From Mixophyes australis (taxonomy: Eukaryota > Chordata > Amphibia > Anura > Limnodynastidae): a stretch of DNA of 64,000 nt. Below, piece after piece: positions 47,428 to 60,170 of the stretch (its first letter is position 1; the number at the start of each line of letters is the position of its first letter). A program made the translations under genes and the position numbers. A model generated the notes under the pieces. The model did no database searches. It worked only from the letters and a program-made list of their open reading frames with translations, and was not told where the DNA came from. Location: the NCBI GenBank assembly GCA_036250195.1, contig JAVHZZ010000066.1:62001-126000 (forward strand), written 5' to 3'.

Positions 47428-48220
47428 TAGATGACTGGTTTTCATATCAATTTTTAGACATCATCTAATCCATCCTCTTGAGGTGTGGGGTGCCTCTGAT
47501 CCAATTACCTTCATGCCTATCAATGGTGAGTTTAGTTTGTTCTAGACAGTTTTACTCAACTTCATACTTTGGAAATCCAATTTAGCAACTGGTTGCAGAG
47601 GTAAATATATTGGGCAGACTGTGGAAACCAAATTAGTATTAAAATTGCTCTCCCTGTTCCTACCTTGTAGTTACGCTACCAAAACGGACTTTCTAAAAAG
47701 TGTCCTACGAAGCCAAGTCCATGAATAAAGCCTGTGCACAAGCATTTATTCTTGTATTGTTGCCAAAAACCAATTCCATATGCAATGGCAGCTAAATGTT
47801 TCCTGAGTATAGTGTCTCCCTAGAAAAAACAAGTTCACAGGAAGAAAAATAAACTGCTCTACACCATTTCAGCTATCCAAGTGTCCCTCCGCTTTTTTTT
47901 TTTTTTTTTTTTAAGTGTGAAAATTTTTTGGACTCCATCATTGTCCCATTTCACCATGAATATGTGAACTAGATTTATCATTTTGGAAACCTGCATTGTT
48001 TTGCTATGGGCAAGGTCGATTTTTACCTATGTAACCAGAGCACTGTTAGGGTAAAGAAAAGAAAGTATGTTGATTTTGACATAAAGACTGGCAGCAGCAT
48101 TCTGTTAACATGAGCTGAGATTATAATAGACTTTTTTCTTTAACTAAACAGAAAAGAAACAAAGTTTCTACCACAAGTTTACCAATTTAGGATTGCCTTA
48201 GATAATGAAGAAAGAGCAAG

Positions 48221-48292
48221 TAGCAGAGGATGGTTTCGATCCATCGACCTCTGGGTTATGGGCCCAGCACGCTTCCGCTGCGCCACTCTGCT
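48221..48292 (-). tRNA. tRNA-iMet-CAT: tRNA-iMet (CAT), unit 47
   Basis: Consensus sequence. Confidence 0.98.
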
Positions 48293-48452
48293 AGTCATGC
48301 AATGTTTGTTGACTCCTGAAGGTTTGAGGCAACCCAGGAAAGAACCAATATTTATTTTTGTTGGTTGGCAGATAAAGAACAGTAATGAAATGTCATGAAA
48401 TTTGTCCGTAATAATGCATTTCAGCCCATGTCATGAACACACGCTGCAAGTT

Positions 48453-48478
48453 GTCTCTGTGGCGCAATTGGTTAGCGT

Positions 48479-48519
<41 letters not shown>

Positions 48520-48526
48520 AGGGACG
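48453..48526 (+). tRNA. tRNA-Asn-GTT: tRNA-Asn (GTT), unit 47
   Basis: Consensus sequence. Confidence 0.98.
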
Positions 48527-49319
48527 TAGATGACTGGTTTTCATATCAATTTTTAGACATCATCTAATCCATCCTCTTGAGGTGTGGGGTGCCTCTGATC
48601 CAATTACCTTCATGCCTATCAATGGTGAGTTTAGTTTGTTCTAGACAGTTTTACTCAACTTCATACTTTGGAAATCCAATTTAGCAACTGGTTGCAGAGG
48701 TAAATATATTGGACAGACTGTGGAAACCAAATTAGTATTAAAATTGCTCTCCCTGTTCCTACCTTGTAGTTACGCTACCAAAACGGACTTTCTAAAAAGT
48801 GTCCTACGAAGCCAAGTCCATGAATAAAGCCTGTGCACAAGCATTTATTCTTGTATTGTTGCCAAAAACCAATTCCATATGCAATGGCAGCTAAATGTTT
48901 CCTGAGTATAGTGTCTCCCTAGAAAAAACAAGTTCACAGGAAGAAAAATAAACTGCTCTACACCATTTCAGCTATCCAAGTGTCCCTCCGCTTTTTTTTT
49001 TTTTTTTTTTTAAGTGTGAAAATTTTTTGGACTCCATCATTGTCCCATTTCACCATGAATATGTGAACTAGATTTATCATTTTGGAAACCTGCATTGTTT
49101 TGCTATGGGCAAGGTCGATTTTTACCTATGTAACCAGAGCACTGTTAGGGTAAAGAAAAGAAAGTATGTTGATTTTGACATAAAGACTGGCAGCAGCATT
49201 CTGTTAACATGAGCTGAGATTATAATAGACTTTTTTCTTTAACTAAACAGAAAAGAAACAAAGTTTCTACCACAAGTTTACCAATTTAGGATTGCCTTAG
49301 ATAATGAAGAAAGAGCAAG

Positions 49320-49391
49320 TAGCAGAGGATGGTTTCGATCCATCGACCTCTGGGTTATGGGCCCAGCACGCTTCCGCTGCGCCACTCTGCT
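49320..49391 (-). tRNA. tRNA-iMet-CAT: tRNA-iMet (CAT), unit 48
   Basis: Consensus sequence. Confidence 0.98.
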
Positions 49392-49551
49392 AGTCATGCA
49401 ATGTTTGTTGACTCCTGAAGGTTTGAGGCAACCCAGGAAAGAACCAATATTTATTTTTGTTGGTTGGCAGATAAAGAACAGTAATGAAATGTCATGAAAT
49501 TTGTCCGTAATAATGCATTTCAGCCCATGTCATGAACACACGCTGCAAGTT

Positions 49552-49577
49552 GTCTCTGTGGCGCAATTGGTTAGCGT

Positions 49578-49618
<41 letters not shown>

Positions 49619-49625
49619 AGGGACG
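49552..49625 (+). tRNA. tRNA-Asn-GTT: tRNA-Asn (GTT), unit 48
   Basis: Consensus sequence. Confidence 0.98.
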
Positions 49626-50414
49626 TAGATGACTGGTTTTCATATCAATTTTTAGACATCATCTAATCCATCCTCTTGAGGTGTGGGGTGCCTCTGATCC
49701 AATTACCTTCATGCCTATCAATGGTGAGTTTAGTTTGTTCTAGACAGTTTTACTCAACTTCATACTTTGGAAATCCAATTTAGCAACTGGTTGCAGAGGT
49801 AAATATATTGGACAGACTGTGGAAACCAAATTAGTATTAAAATTGCTCTCCCTGTTCCTACCTTGTAGTTACGCTACCAAAACGGACTTTCTAAAAAGTG
49901 TCCTACGAAGCCAAGTCCATGAATAAAGCCTGTGCACAAGCATTTATTCTTGTATTCTTGCCAAAAACCAATTCCATATGCAATGGCAGCTAAATGTTTC
50001 CTGAGTATAGTGTCTCCCTAGAAAAAACAAGTTCACAGGAAGAAAAATAAACTGCTCTACACCATTTCAGCTATCCAAGTGTCCCTCCGCTTTTTTTTTT
50101 TTTTTTAAGTGTGAAAATTTTTTGGACTCCATCATTGTCCCATTTCACCATGAATATGTGAACTAGATTTATCATTTTGGAAACCTGCATTGTTTTGCTA
50201 TGGGCAAGGTCGATTTTTACCTATGTAACCAGAGCACTGTTAGGGTAAAGAAAAGAAAGTATGTTGATTTTGACATAAAGACTGGCAGCAGCATTCTGTT
50301 AATATGAGCTGAGATTATAATATACTTTTTTCTTTAACTAAACAGAAAAGAAACAAAGTTTCTACCACAAGTTTACCAAGTTAGGATTGCCTTAGATAAT
50401 GAAGAAAGAGCAAG

Positions 50415-50486
50415 TAGCAGAGGATGGTTTCGATCCATCGACCTCTGGGTTATGGGCCCAGCACGCTTCCGCTGCGCCACTCTGCT
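50415..50486 (-). tRNA. tRNA-iMet-CAT: tRNA-iMet (CAT), unit 49
   Basis: Consensus sequence. Confidence 0.98.
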
Positions 50487-50646
50487 AGTCATGCAATGTT
50501 TGTTGACTCCTGAAGGTTTGAGGCAACCCAGGAAAGAACCAATATTTATTTTTGTTGGTTGGCAGATAAAGAACAGTAATGAAATGTCATGAAATTTGTC
50601 CGTAATAATGCATTTCAGCCCATGTCATGAACACACGCTGCAAGTT

Positions 50647-50672
50647 GTCTCTGTGGTGCAATTGGTTAGCGT

Positions 50673-50711
<39 letters not shown>

Positions 50712-50720
50712 TCAGGGACG
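50647..50720 (+). tRNA. tRNA-Asn-GTT: tRNA-Asn (GTT), unit 49
   Basis: C11T and C65T; both leave G.U wobbles, so the fold is kept. Confidence 0.93.
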
Positions 50721-51509
50721 TAGATGACTGGTTTTCATATCAATTTTTAGACATCATCTAATCCATCCTCTTGAGGTGTGGGGTGCCTCTGATCCAATTA
50801 CCTTCATGCCTATCAATGGTGAGTTTAGTTTGTTCTAGACAGTTTTACTCAACTTCATACTTTGGAAATCCAATTTAGCAACTGGTTGCAGAGGTAAATA
50901 TATTGGACAGACTGTGGAAACCAAATTAGTATTAAAATTGCTCTCCCTGTTCCTACCTTGTAGTTACGCTACCAAAACGGACTTTCTAAAAAGTGTCCTA
51001 CGAAGCCAAGTCCATGAATAAAGCCTGTGCACAAGCATTTATTCCTGTATTGTTGCCAAAAACCAATTCCATATGCAATGGCAGCTAAATGTTTCCTGAG
51101 TATAGTGTCTCCCTAGAAAAAACAAGTTCACAGGAAGAAAAATAAACTGCTCTACACCATTTCAGCTATCCAAGTGTCCCTCCGCTTTTTTTTTTTTTTT
51201 TAAGTGTGAGAATTTTTTGGACTCCATCATTGTCCCATTTCACCATGAATATGTGAACTAGATTTATCATTTTGGAAACCTGCATTGTTTTGCTATGGGC
51301 AAGGTCGATTTTTACCTATGTAACCAGAGCACTGTTAGGGTAAAGAAAAGAAAGTATGTTGATTTTGACATAAAGACTGGCAGCAGCATTCTGTTAACAT
51401 GAGCTGAGATTATAATAGACTTTTTTCTTTAACTAAACAGAAAAGAAACAAAGTTTCTACCACAAGTTTACCAGGTTAGGATTGCCTTAGATAATGAAGA
51501 AAGAGCAAG

Positions 51510-51581
51510 TAGCAGAGGATGGATTCGATCCATCGACCTCTGGGTTATGGGCCCAGCACGCTTCCGCTGCACCACTCTGCT
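51510..51581 (-). tRNA. tRNA-iMet-CAT: tRNA-iMet (CAT) variant, unit 50
   Basis: C11T (wobble) and A60T. A60 is one of the T-loop positions typical of initiators, so this copy departs from initiator identity there. Confidence 0.92.
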
Positions 51582-51741
51582 AGTCATGCAATGTTTGTTG
51601 ACTCCTGAAGGTTTGAGGCAACCCAGGAAAGAACCAATATTTATTTTTGTTGGTTGGCAGATAAAGAACAGTAATGAAATGTCATGAAATTTGTCCGTAA
51701 TAATGCATTTCAGCCCATGTCATGAACACACGCTGCAAGTT

Positions 51742-51767
51742 GTCTCTGTGGCGCAATTGGTTAGCGT

Positions 51768-51808
<41 letters not shown>

Positions 51809-51815
51809 AGGGACG
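51742..51815 (+). tRNA. tRNA-Asn-GTT: tRNA-Asn (GTT), unit 50
   Basis: Consensus sequence. Confidence 0.98.
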
Positions 51816-52603
51816 TAGATGACTGGTTTTCATATCAATTTTTAGACATCATCTAATCCATCCTCTTGAGGTGTGGGGTGCCTCTGATCCAATTACCTTC
51901 ATGCCTATCAATGGTGAGTTTAGTTTGTTCTAGACAGTTTTACTCAACTTCATACTTTGGAAATCCAATTTAGCAACTGGTTGCAGAGGTAAATATATTG
52001 GACAGACTGTGGAAACCAAATTAGTATTAAAATTGCTCTCCCTGTTCCTACCTTGTAGTTACGCTACCAAAACGGACTTTCTAAAAAGTGTCCTACGAAG
52101 CCAAGTCCATGAATAAAGCCTGTGCACAAGCATTTATTCTTGTATTGTTGCCAAAAACCAATTCCATATGCAATGGCAGCTAAATGTTTCCTGAGTATAG
52201 TGTCTCCCTAGAAAAAACAAGTTCACAGGAAGAAAAATAAACTGCTCTACACCATTTCAGCTATCCAAGTGTCCCTCCGCTTTTTTTTTTTTTTTAAGTG
52301 TGAGAATTTTTTGGACTCCATCATTGTCCCATTTCACCATGAATATGTGAACTAGATTTATCATTTTGGAAACCTGCATTGTTTTGCTATGGGCAAGGTC
52401 GATTTTTACCTATGTAACCAGAGCACTGTTAGGGTAAAGAAAAGAAAGTATGTTGATTTTGACATAAAGACTGGCAGCAGCATTCTGTTAACATGAGCTG
52501 AGATTATAATAGACTTTTTTCTTTAACTAAACAGAAAAGAAACAAAGTTTGTACCACAAGTTTACCAATTTAGGTTTGCCTTAGATAATGAAGAAAGAGC
52601 AAG

Positions 52604-52675
52604 TAGCAGAGGATGGTTTCGATCCATCGACCTCTGGGTTATGGGCCCAGCACGCTTCCGCTGCGCCACTCTGCT
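52604..52675 (-). tRNA. tRNA-iMet-CAT: tRNA-iMet (CAT), unit 51, Asn-less
   Basis: Consensus sequence; tRNA-Asn deleted (join 52697/52698). Upstream gctagcca is shared with units 10 and 11. Confidence 0.98.
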
Positions 52676-53486
52676 AGCCATGCAATGTTTGTTGACTAGA
52701 TGACTGGTTTTCATATCAATTTTTAGACATCATCTAATCCATCCTCTTGAGGTGTGGGGTGCCTCTGATCCAATTACCTTCATGCCTATCAATGGTGAGT
52801 TTAGTTTGTTCTAGACAGTTTTACTCAACTTCATACTTTGGAAATCCAATTTAGCAACTGGTTGCAGACGTAAATATATTGGACAGACTGTGGAAACCAA
52901 ATTAGTATTAAAATTGCTCTCCCTGTTCCTACCTTGTAGTTACGCTACCAAAACGGACTTTCTAAAAAGTGTCCTACGAAGCCAAGTCCATGAATAAAGC
53001 CTGTGCACAAGCATTTATTCTTGTATTGTTGCCAAAAACCAATTCCATATGCAATGGCAGCTAAATGTTTCCTGAGTATAGTGTCTCCCTAGAAAAAACA
53101 AGTTCACAGGAAGAAAAATAAACTGCTCTACACCATTTCAGCTATCCAAGTGTCCCTCCGCTTTTTTTTTTTTTTTTTAAGTGTGAAAATTTTTTGGACT
53201 CCATCATTGTCCCATTTCACCATGAATATGTGAACTAGATTTATCATTTTGGAAACCTGCATTGTTTTGCTATGGGCAAGGTCGATTTTTACCTATGTAA
53301 CCAGAGCACTGTTAGGGTAAAGAAAAGAAAGTATGTTGATTTTGACATAAAGACTGGCAGCAGCATTCTGGTAAAATGATCTGAGATTGTAATAGACTTT
53401 TTTCTTTAACTAAACAGAAAAGAAACAAAGTTTCTACCACAAGTTTACCAATTTAGGATTGCCTTAGATAATGAAGAAAGAGCAAG

Positions 53487-53558
53487 TAGCAGAGGATGGT
53501 TTCGATCCATCGACCTCTGGGTTATGGGCCCAGCACGCTTCCGCTGCGCCACTCTGCT
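53487..53558 (-). tRNA. tRNA-iMet-CAT: tRNA-iMet (CAT), unit 52, Asn-less
   Basis: Consensus sequence; tRNA-Asn deleted (join 53580/53581). Flank mark ggtaaaatgatc as in unit 12. Confidence 0.98.
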
Positions 53559-54367
53559 AGTCATGCAATGTTTGTTGACTAGATGACTGGTTTTCATATC
53601 AATTTTTAGACATCATCTAATCCATCCTCTTGAGGTGTGGGGTGCCTCTGATCCAATTACCTTCATGCCTATCAATGGTGAGTTTAGTTTGTTCTAGACA
53701 GTTTTACTCAACTTCATACTTTGGAAATCCAATTTAGCAACTGGTTGCAGAGGTAAATATATTGGACAGACTGTGGAAACCAAATTAGTATTAAAATTGC
53801 TCTCCCTGTTCCTACCTTGTAGTTACGCTACCAAAACGGACTTTCTAAAAAGTGTCCTACGAAGCCAAGTCCATGAATAAAGCCTGTGCAAAAGCATTTA
53901 TTCTTGTATTGTTGCCAAAAACCAATTCCATATGCAATGGCAGCTAAAGGTTTCCTGAGTATAGTGTCTCCCTAGAAAAAACAAGTTCACAGGAAGAAAA
54001 ATAAACTGCTCTACACCATTTCAGCTATCCAAGTGTCCCTCCGCTTTTTTTTTTTTTTTAAGTGTGAAAATTTTTTGGACTCCATCATTGTCCCATTTCA
54101 CCATGAATATGTGAACTAGATTTATCATTTTGGAAACCTGCATTGTTTTGCTATGGGCAAGGTCGATTTTTACCTATGTAACCAGAGCACTGTTAGGGTA
54201 AAGAAAAGAAAGTATGTTGATTTTGACATAAAGACTGGCAGCAGCATTCTGTTAAAATGAGATGAGATTATAATAGACTTTTTTCTTTAACTAAACAGAA
54301 AAGAAACAAAGTTTCTACCACAAGTTTACCAATTTAGGATTGCCTTAGATAATGAAGAAAGAGCAAG

Positions 54368-54439
54368 TAGCAGAGGATGGTTTCGATCCATCGACCTCTG
54401 GGTTATGGGCCCAGCACGCTTCCGCTGCGCCACTCTGCT
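54368..54439 (-). tRNA. tRNA-iMet-CAT: tRNA-iMet (CAT), unit 53
   Basis: Consensus sequence. Confidence 0.98.
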
Positions 54440-54599
54440 AGTCATGCAATGTTTGTTGACTCCTGAAGGTTTGAGGCAACCCAGGAAAGAACCAATATTT
54501 ATTTTTGTTGGTTGGCAGATAAAGAACAGTAATGAAATGTCATGAAATTTGTCCGTAATAATGCATTTCAGCCCATGTCATGAACACATGCTGCAAGTT

Positions 54600-54630
54600 G
54601 TCTCTGTGGCGCAATTGGTTAGCGTGTTCA

Positions 54631-54666
<36 letters not shown>

Positions 54667-54673
54667 AGGGACG
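54600..54673 (+). tRNA. tRNA-Asn-GTT: tRNA-Asn (GTT) variant, unit 53
   Basis: G30A (CpG-type) leaves A.C in the anticodon stem (30:40). Confidence 0.9.
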
Positions 54674-55458
54674 TAGATGACTGGTTTTCATATCAATTTT
54701 TAGACATCATCTAATCCATCCTCTTGAGGTGTGGGGTGCCTCTGATCCAATTACCTTCATGCCTATCAATGGTGAGTTTAGTTTGTTCTAGACAGTTTTA
54801 CTCAACTTCATACTTTGGAAATCCAATTTAGCAACTGGTTGCAGAGGTAAATATATTGGACAGACTGTGGAAACCAAATTAGTATTAAAATTGCTCTCCC
54901 TGTTCCTACCTTGTAGTTACGCTACCAAAACGGACTTTCTAAAAAGTGTCCTACGAAGCCAAGTCCATGAATAAAGCCTGTGCACAAGCATTTATTCTTG
55001 TATTGTTGCCAAAAACCAATTCCATATGCAATGGCAGCTAAATGTTTCCTGAGTATAGTGTCTCCCTAGAAAAAACAAGTTCACAGGAAGAAAAATAAAC
55101 TGCTCTACACCATTTCAGCTATCCAAGTGTCCCTCCGCTTTTTTTTTTTTTTTTTTTTTTAAGTGTGAAAATTTTTTGGACTCCATCATTGTCCCATTTC
55201 ACCATGAATATGTGAACTAGATTTATCATTTTGGAAACCTGCATTGTTTTGCTATGGGCAAGGTCGATTTTTACCTATGTAACCAGAGCACTGTTAGGGT
55301 AAAGAAAAGAAAGTATGTTGATTTTGACATAAAGACTGGCAGCAGCATTCTGTTAACATGAGCTGAGATTATAATAGACTTTTTTCTTTAACTAAACAGA
55401 AAAGAAACAAAGTTTCTACCACAAGTTTACCAATTTAGGATTGCCTTAGATAATGAAG

Positions 55459-55463
55459 AAAAA
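55459..55463 (-). terminator. Newly created T5 terminator of tRNA-iMet, unit 54
   Basis: A single G to A change turns gaagaaagagc into gaagaaaaagc, giving TTTTT 5 nt after the iMet 3' end on the minus strand. It is the only copy with a proximal canonical terminator. Confidence 0.8.
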
Positions 55464-55468
55464 GCAAG

Positions 55469-55540
55469 TAGCAGAGGATGGTTTCGATTCATCGACCTCT
55501 GGGTTATGGGCCCAGCACGCTTCCGCTGCGCCACTCTGCT
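55469..55540 (-). tRNA. tRNA-iMet-CAT: tRNA-iMet (CAT) variant, unit 54
   Basis: G53A breaks the closing T-stem pair (53:61) and alters the B box to GAATCGAAACC, so this copy is probably weak despite its good terminator. Confidence 0.88.
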
Positions 55541-55700
55541 AGTCATGCAATGTTTGTTGACTCCTGAAGGTTTGAGGCAACCCAGGAAAGAACCAATATT
55601 TATTTTTGTTGGTTGGCAGATAAAGAACAGTAATGAAATGTCATGAAATTTGTCCGTAATAATGCATTTCAGCCAATGTCATGAACACACGCTGCAAGTT

Positions 55701-55726
55701 GTCTCTGTGGTGCAATTGGTTAGCGT

Positions 55727-55767
<41 letters not shown>

Positions 55768-55774
55768 AGGGACG
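55701..55774 (+). tRNA. tRNA-Asn-GTT: tRNA-Asn (GTT), unit 54
   Basis: C11T, wobble retained. Confidence 0.95.
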
Positions 55775-56571
55775 TAGATGACTGGTTTTCATATCAATTT
55801 TTAGACATCATCTAATCCATCCTCTTGAGGTGTGGGGTGCCTCTGATCCAATTACCTTCATGCCTATCAATGGTGAGTTTAGTTTGTTCTAGACAGTTTT
55901 ACTCAACTTCATACTTTGGAAATCCAATTTAGCAACTGGTTGCAGAGGTAAATATATTGGACAGACTGTGGAAACCAAATTAGTATTAAAATTGCTCTCC
56001 CTGTTCCTACCTTGTAGTTACGCTACCAAAACGGACTTTCTAAAAAGTGTCCTACGAAGCCAAGTCCATGAATAAAGCCTGTGCACAAGCATTTATTCTT
56101 GTATTGTTGCCAAAAACCAATTCCATATGCAATGGCAGCTAAATGTTTCCTGAGTATAGTGTCTCCCTAGAAAAAACAAGTTCACAGGAAGAAAAATAAA
56201 CTGCTCTACACCATTTCAGCTATCCAAGTGTCCCTCCGCTTTTTTTTTTTTTTTTTTTTTTTTAAGTGTGAAAATTTTTTGGACTCCATCATTGTCCCAT
56301 TTCACCATGAATATGTGAACTAGATTTATCATTTTGGAAACCTGCATTGTTTTGCTATGGGCAAGGTCGATTTTTACCTATGTAACCAGAGCACTGTTAG
56401 GGTAAAGAAAAGAAAGTATGTTGATTTTGACATAAAGACTGGCAGCAGCATTCTGTTAACATGAGCTGAGATTATAATAGACTTTTTTCTTTAACTAAAC
56501 AGAAAAGAAACAAAGTTTCTACCACAAGTTTACCAATTTAGGATTGCCTTAGATAATGAAGAAAGAGCAAG

Positions 56572-56643
56572 TAGCAGAGGATGGTTTCGATCCATCGACC
56601 TCTGGGTTATGGGCCCAGCACGCTTCCGCTGCACCACTCTGCT
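56572..56643 (-). tRNA. tRNA-iMet-CAT: tRNA-iMet (CAT), unit 55
   Basis: C11T (CpG-type), wobble with G24. Confidence 0.95.
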
Positions 56644-56803
56644 AGTCATGCAATGTTTGTTGACTCCTGAAGGTTTGAGGCAACCCAGGAAAGAACCAAT
56701 ATTTATTTTTGTTGGTTGGCAGATAAAGAACAGTAATGAAATGTCATGAAATTTGTCCGTAATAATGCATTTCAGCCCATGTCATGAACACACGCTGCAA
56801 GTT

Positions 56804-56829
56804 GTCTCTGTGGCGCAATTGGTTAGCGT

Positions 56830-56870
<41 letters not shown>

Positions 56871-56877
56871 AGGGACG
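56804..56877 (+). tRNA. tRNA-Asn-GTT: tRNA-Asn (GTT), unit 55
   Basis: Consensus sequence. Confidence 0.98.
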
Positions 56878-57666
56878 TAGATGACTGGTTTTCATATCAA
56901 TTTTTAGACATCATCTAATCCATCCTCTTGAGGTGTGGGGTGCCTCTGATCCAATTACCTTCATGCCTATCAATGGTGAGTTTAGTTTGTTCTAGACAGT
57001 TTTACTCAACTTCATACTTTGGAAATCCAATTTAGCAACTGGTTGCAGAGGTAAATATATTGGACAGACTGTGGAAACCAAATTAGTATTAAAATTGCTC
57101 TCCCTGTTCCTACCTTGTAGTTACGCTACCAAAACGGACTTTCTAAAATGTGTCCTACGAAGCCAAGTCCATGAATAAAGCCTGTGCACAAGCATTTATT
57201 CTTGTATTGTTGCCAAAAACCAATTCCATATGCAATGGCAGCTAAATGTTTCCTGAGTATAGTGTCTCCCTAGAAAAAACAAGTTCACAGGAAGAAAAAT
57301 AAACTGCTCTACACCATTTCAGCTATCCAAGTGTCCCTCCGCTTTTTTTTTTTTTTTTAAGTGTGAAAATTTTTTGGACTCCATCATTGTCCCATTTCAC
57401 CATGAATATGTGAACTAGATTTATCATTTTGGAAACCTGCATTGTTTTGCTATGGGCAAGGTCGATTTTTACCTATGTAACCAGAGCACTGTTAGGGTAA
57501 AGAAAAGAAAGTATGTTGATTTTGACATAAAGACTGGCAGCAGCATTCTGTTAACATGAGCTGAGATTGTAATAGACTTTTTTCTTTAACTAAACAGAAA
57601 AGAAACAAAGTTTCTACCACAAGTTTACCAATTTAGGATTGCCTTAGATAATGAAGAAAGAGCAAG

Positions 57667-57738
57667 TAGCAGAGGATGGTTTCGATCCATCGACCTCTGG
57701 GTTATGGGCCCAGCACGCTTCCGCTGCGCCACTCTGCT
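57667..57738 (-). tRNA. tRNA-iMet-CAT: tRNA-iMet (CAT), unit 56
   Basis: Consensus sequence. Confidence 0.98.
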
Positions 57739-57898
57739 AGTCATGCAATGTTTGTTGACTCCTGAAGGTTTGAGGCAACCCAGGAAAGAACCAATATTTA
57801 TTTTTGTTGGTTGGCAGATAAAGAACAGTAATGAAATGTCATGAAATTTGTCCGTAATAATGCATTTCAGCCCATGTCATGAACACATGCTGCAAGTT

Positions 57899-57924
57899 GT
57901 CTCTGTGGCCCAATTGGTTAGCGT

Positions 57925-57965
<41 letters not shown>

Positions 57966-57972
57966 AGGGACG
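57899..57972 (+). tRNA. tRNA-Asn-GTT: tRNA-Asn (GTT) variant, unit 56
   Basis: G12C (TGGCCCAATTGG) breaks the 12:23 D-stem pair and changes the A box. Confidence 0.88.
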
Positions 57973-58762
57973 TAGATGACTGGTTTTCATATCAATTTTT
58001 AGACATCATCTAATCCATCCTCTTGAGGTGTGGGGTGCCTCTGATCCAATTACCTTCATGCCTATCAATGGTGAGTTTAGTTTGTTCTAGACAGTTTTAC
58101 TCAACTTCATACTTTGGAAATCCAATTTAGCAACTGGTTGCAGAGGTAAATATATTGGACAGACTGTGGAAACCAAATTAGTATTAAAATTGCTCTCCCT
58201 GTTCCTACCTTGTAGTTACGCTACCAAAACGGACTTTCTAAAAAGTGTCCTACGAAGCCAAGTCCATGAATAAAGCCTGTGCACAAGCATTTATTCTTGT
58301 ATTGTTGCCAAAAACCAATTCCATATGCAATGGCAGCTAAATGTTTCCTGAGTATAGTGTCTCCCTAGAAAAAACAAGTTCACAGGAAGAAAAATAAACT
58401 GCTCTACACCATTTCAGCTATCCAAGTGTCCCTCCGCTTTTTTTTTTTTTTTTTAAGTGTGAAAATTTTTTGGACTCCATCATTGTCCCATTTCACCATG
58501 AATATGTGAACTAGATTTATCATTTTGGAAACCTGCATTGTTTTGCTATGGGCAAGGTCGATTTTTACCTATGTAACCAGAGCACTGTTAGGGTAAAGAA
58601 AAGAAAGTATGTTGATTTTGACATAAAGACTGGCAGCAGCATTCTGTTAACATGAGCTGAGATTATAATAGACTTTTTTCTTTAACTAAACAGAAAAGAA
58701 ACAAAGTTTCTACCACAAGTTTACCAATTTAGGATTGCCTTAGATAATGAAGAAAGAGCAAG

Positions 58763-58834
58763 TAGCAGAGGATGGTTTCAATCCATCGACCTCTGGGTTA
58801 TGGGCCCAGCACGCTTCCGCTGCGCCACTCTGCT
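58763..58834 (-). tRNA. tRNA-iMet-CAT: tRNA-iMet (CAT) variant, unit 57
   Basis: C56T in the B box. The rest of the unit lacks type B marks, so this is likely an independent CpG hit. Confidence 0.9.
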
Positions 58835-58994
58835 AGTCATGCAATGTTTGTTGACTCCTGAAGGTTTGAGGCAACCCAGGAAAGAACCAATATTTATTTT
58901 TGTTGGTTGGCAGATAAAGAACAGTAATGAAATGTCATGAAATTTGTCCGTAATAATGCATTTCAGCCCATGTCATGAACACACGCTGCAAGTT

Positions 58995-59020
58995 GTCTCT
59001 GTGGCGCAATTGGTTAGCGT

Positions 59021-59061
<41 letters not shown>

Positions 59062-59068
59062 AGGGACG
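58995..59068 (+). tRNA. tRNA-Asn-GTT: tRNA-Asn (GTT), unit 57
   Basis: Consensus sequence. Confidence 0.98.
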
Positions 59069-59864
59069 TAGATGACTGGTTTTCATATCAATTTTTAGAC
59101 ATCATCTAATCCATCCTCTTGAGGTGTGGGGTGCCTCTGATCCAATTACCTTCATGCCTATCAATGGTGAGTTTAGTTTGTTCTAGACAGTTTTACTCAA
59201 CTTCATACTTTGGAAATCCAATTTAGCAACTGGTTGCAGAGGTAAATATATTGGACAGACTGTGGAAACCAAATTAGTATTAAAATTGCTCTCCCTGTTC
59301 CTACCTTGTAGTTACGCTACCAAAACGGACTTTCTAAAAAGTGTCCTACGAAGCCAAGTCCATGAATAAAGCCTGTGCACAAGCATTTATTCTTGTATTG
59401 TTGCCAAAAACCAATTCCATATGCAATGGCAGCTAAATATTTCCTGAGTATAGTGTCACCCTAGAAAAAACAAGTTCACAGGAAGAAAAATAAACTGCTC
59501 TACACCATTTCAGCTATCCAAGTGTCCCTCCGCTTTTTTTTTTTTTTTTTTTTTTTAAGTGTGAAAATTTTTTGGACTCCATCATTGTCCCATTTCACCA
59601 TGAATATGTGAACTAGATTTATCATTTTGGAAACCTGCATTGTTTTGCTATGGGCAAGGTCAATTTTTACCTATGTAACCAGAGCACTGTTAGGGTAAAG
59701 AAAAGAAAGTATGTTGATTTTGACATAAAGACTGGCAGCAGCATTCTGTTAACATGAGCTGAGATTATAATAGACTTTTTTCTTTAACTAAACAGAAAAG
59801 AAACAAAGTTTCTACCACAAGTTTACCAATTTAGGATTGCCTTAGATAATGAAGAAAGAGCAAG

Positions 59865-59936
59865 TAGCAGAGGATGGTTTCGATCCATCGACCTCTGGGT
59901 TATGGGCCCAGCACGCTTCCGCTGCGCCACTCTGCT
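59865..59936 (-). tRNA. tRNA-iMet-CAT: tRNA-iMet (CAT), unit 58
   Basis: Consensus sequence. Confidence 0.98.
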
Positions 59937-60096
59937 AGTCATGCAATGTTTGTTGACTCCTGAAGGTTTGAGGCAACCCAGGAAAGAACCAATATTTATT
60001 TTTGTTGGTTGGCAGATAAAGAACAGTAATGAAATGTCATGAAAGTTGTCCGTAATAATGCATTTCAGCCCATGTCATGAACACATGCTGCAAGTT

Positions 60097-60122
60097 GTCT
60101 CTGTGGCGCAATTGGTTAGCGT

Positions 60123-60163
<41 letters not shown>

Positions 60164-60170
60164 AGGGACG
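60097..60170 (+). tRNA. tRNA-Asn-GTT: tRNA-Asn (GTT), unit 58
   Basis: Consensus sequence. Confidence 0.98.
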
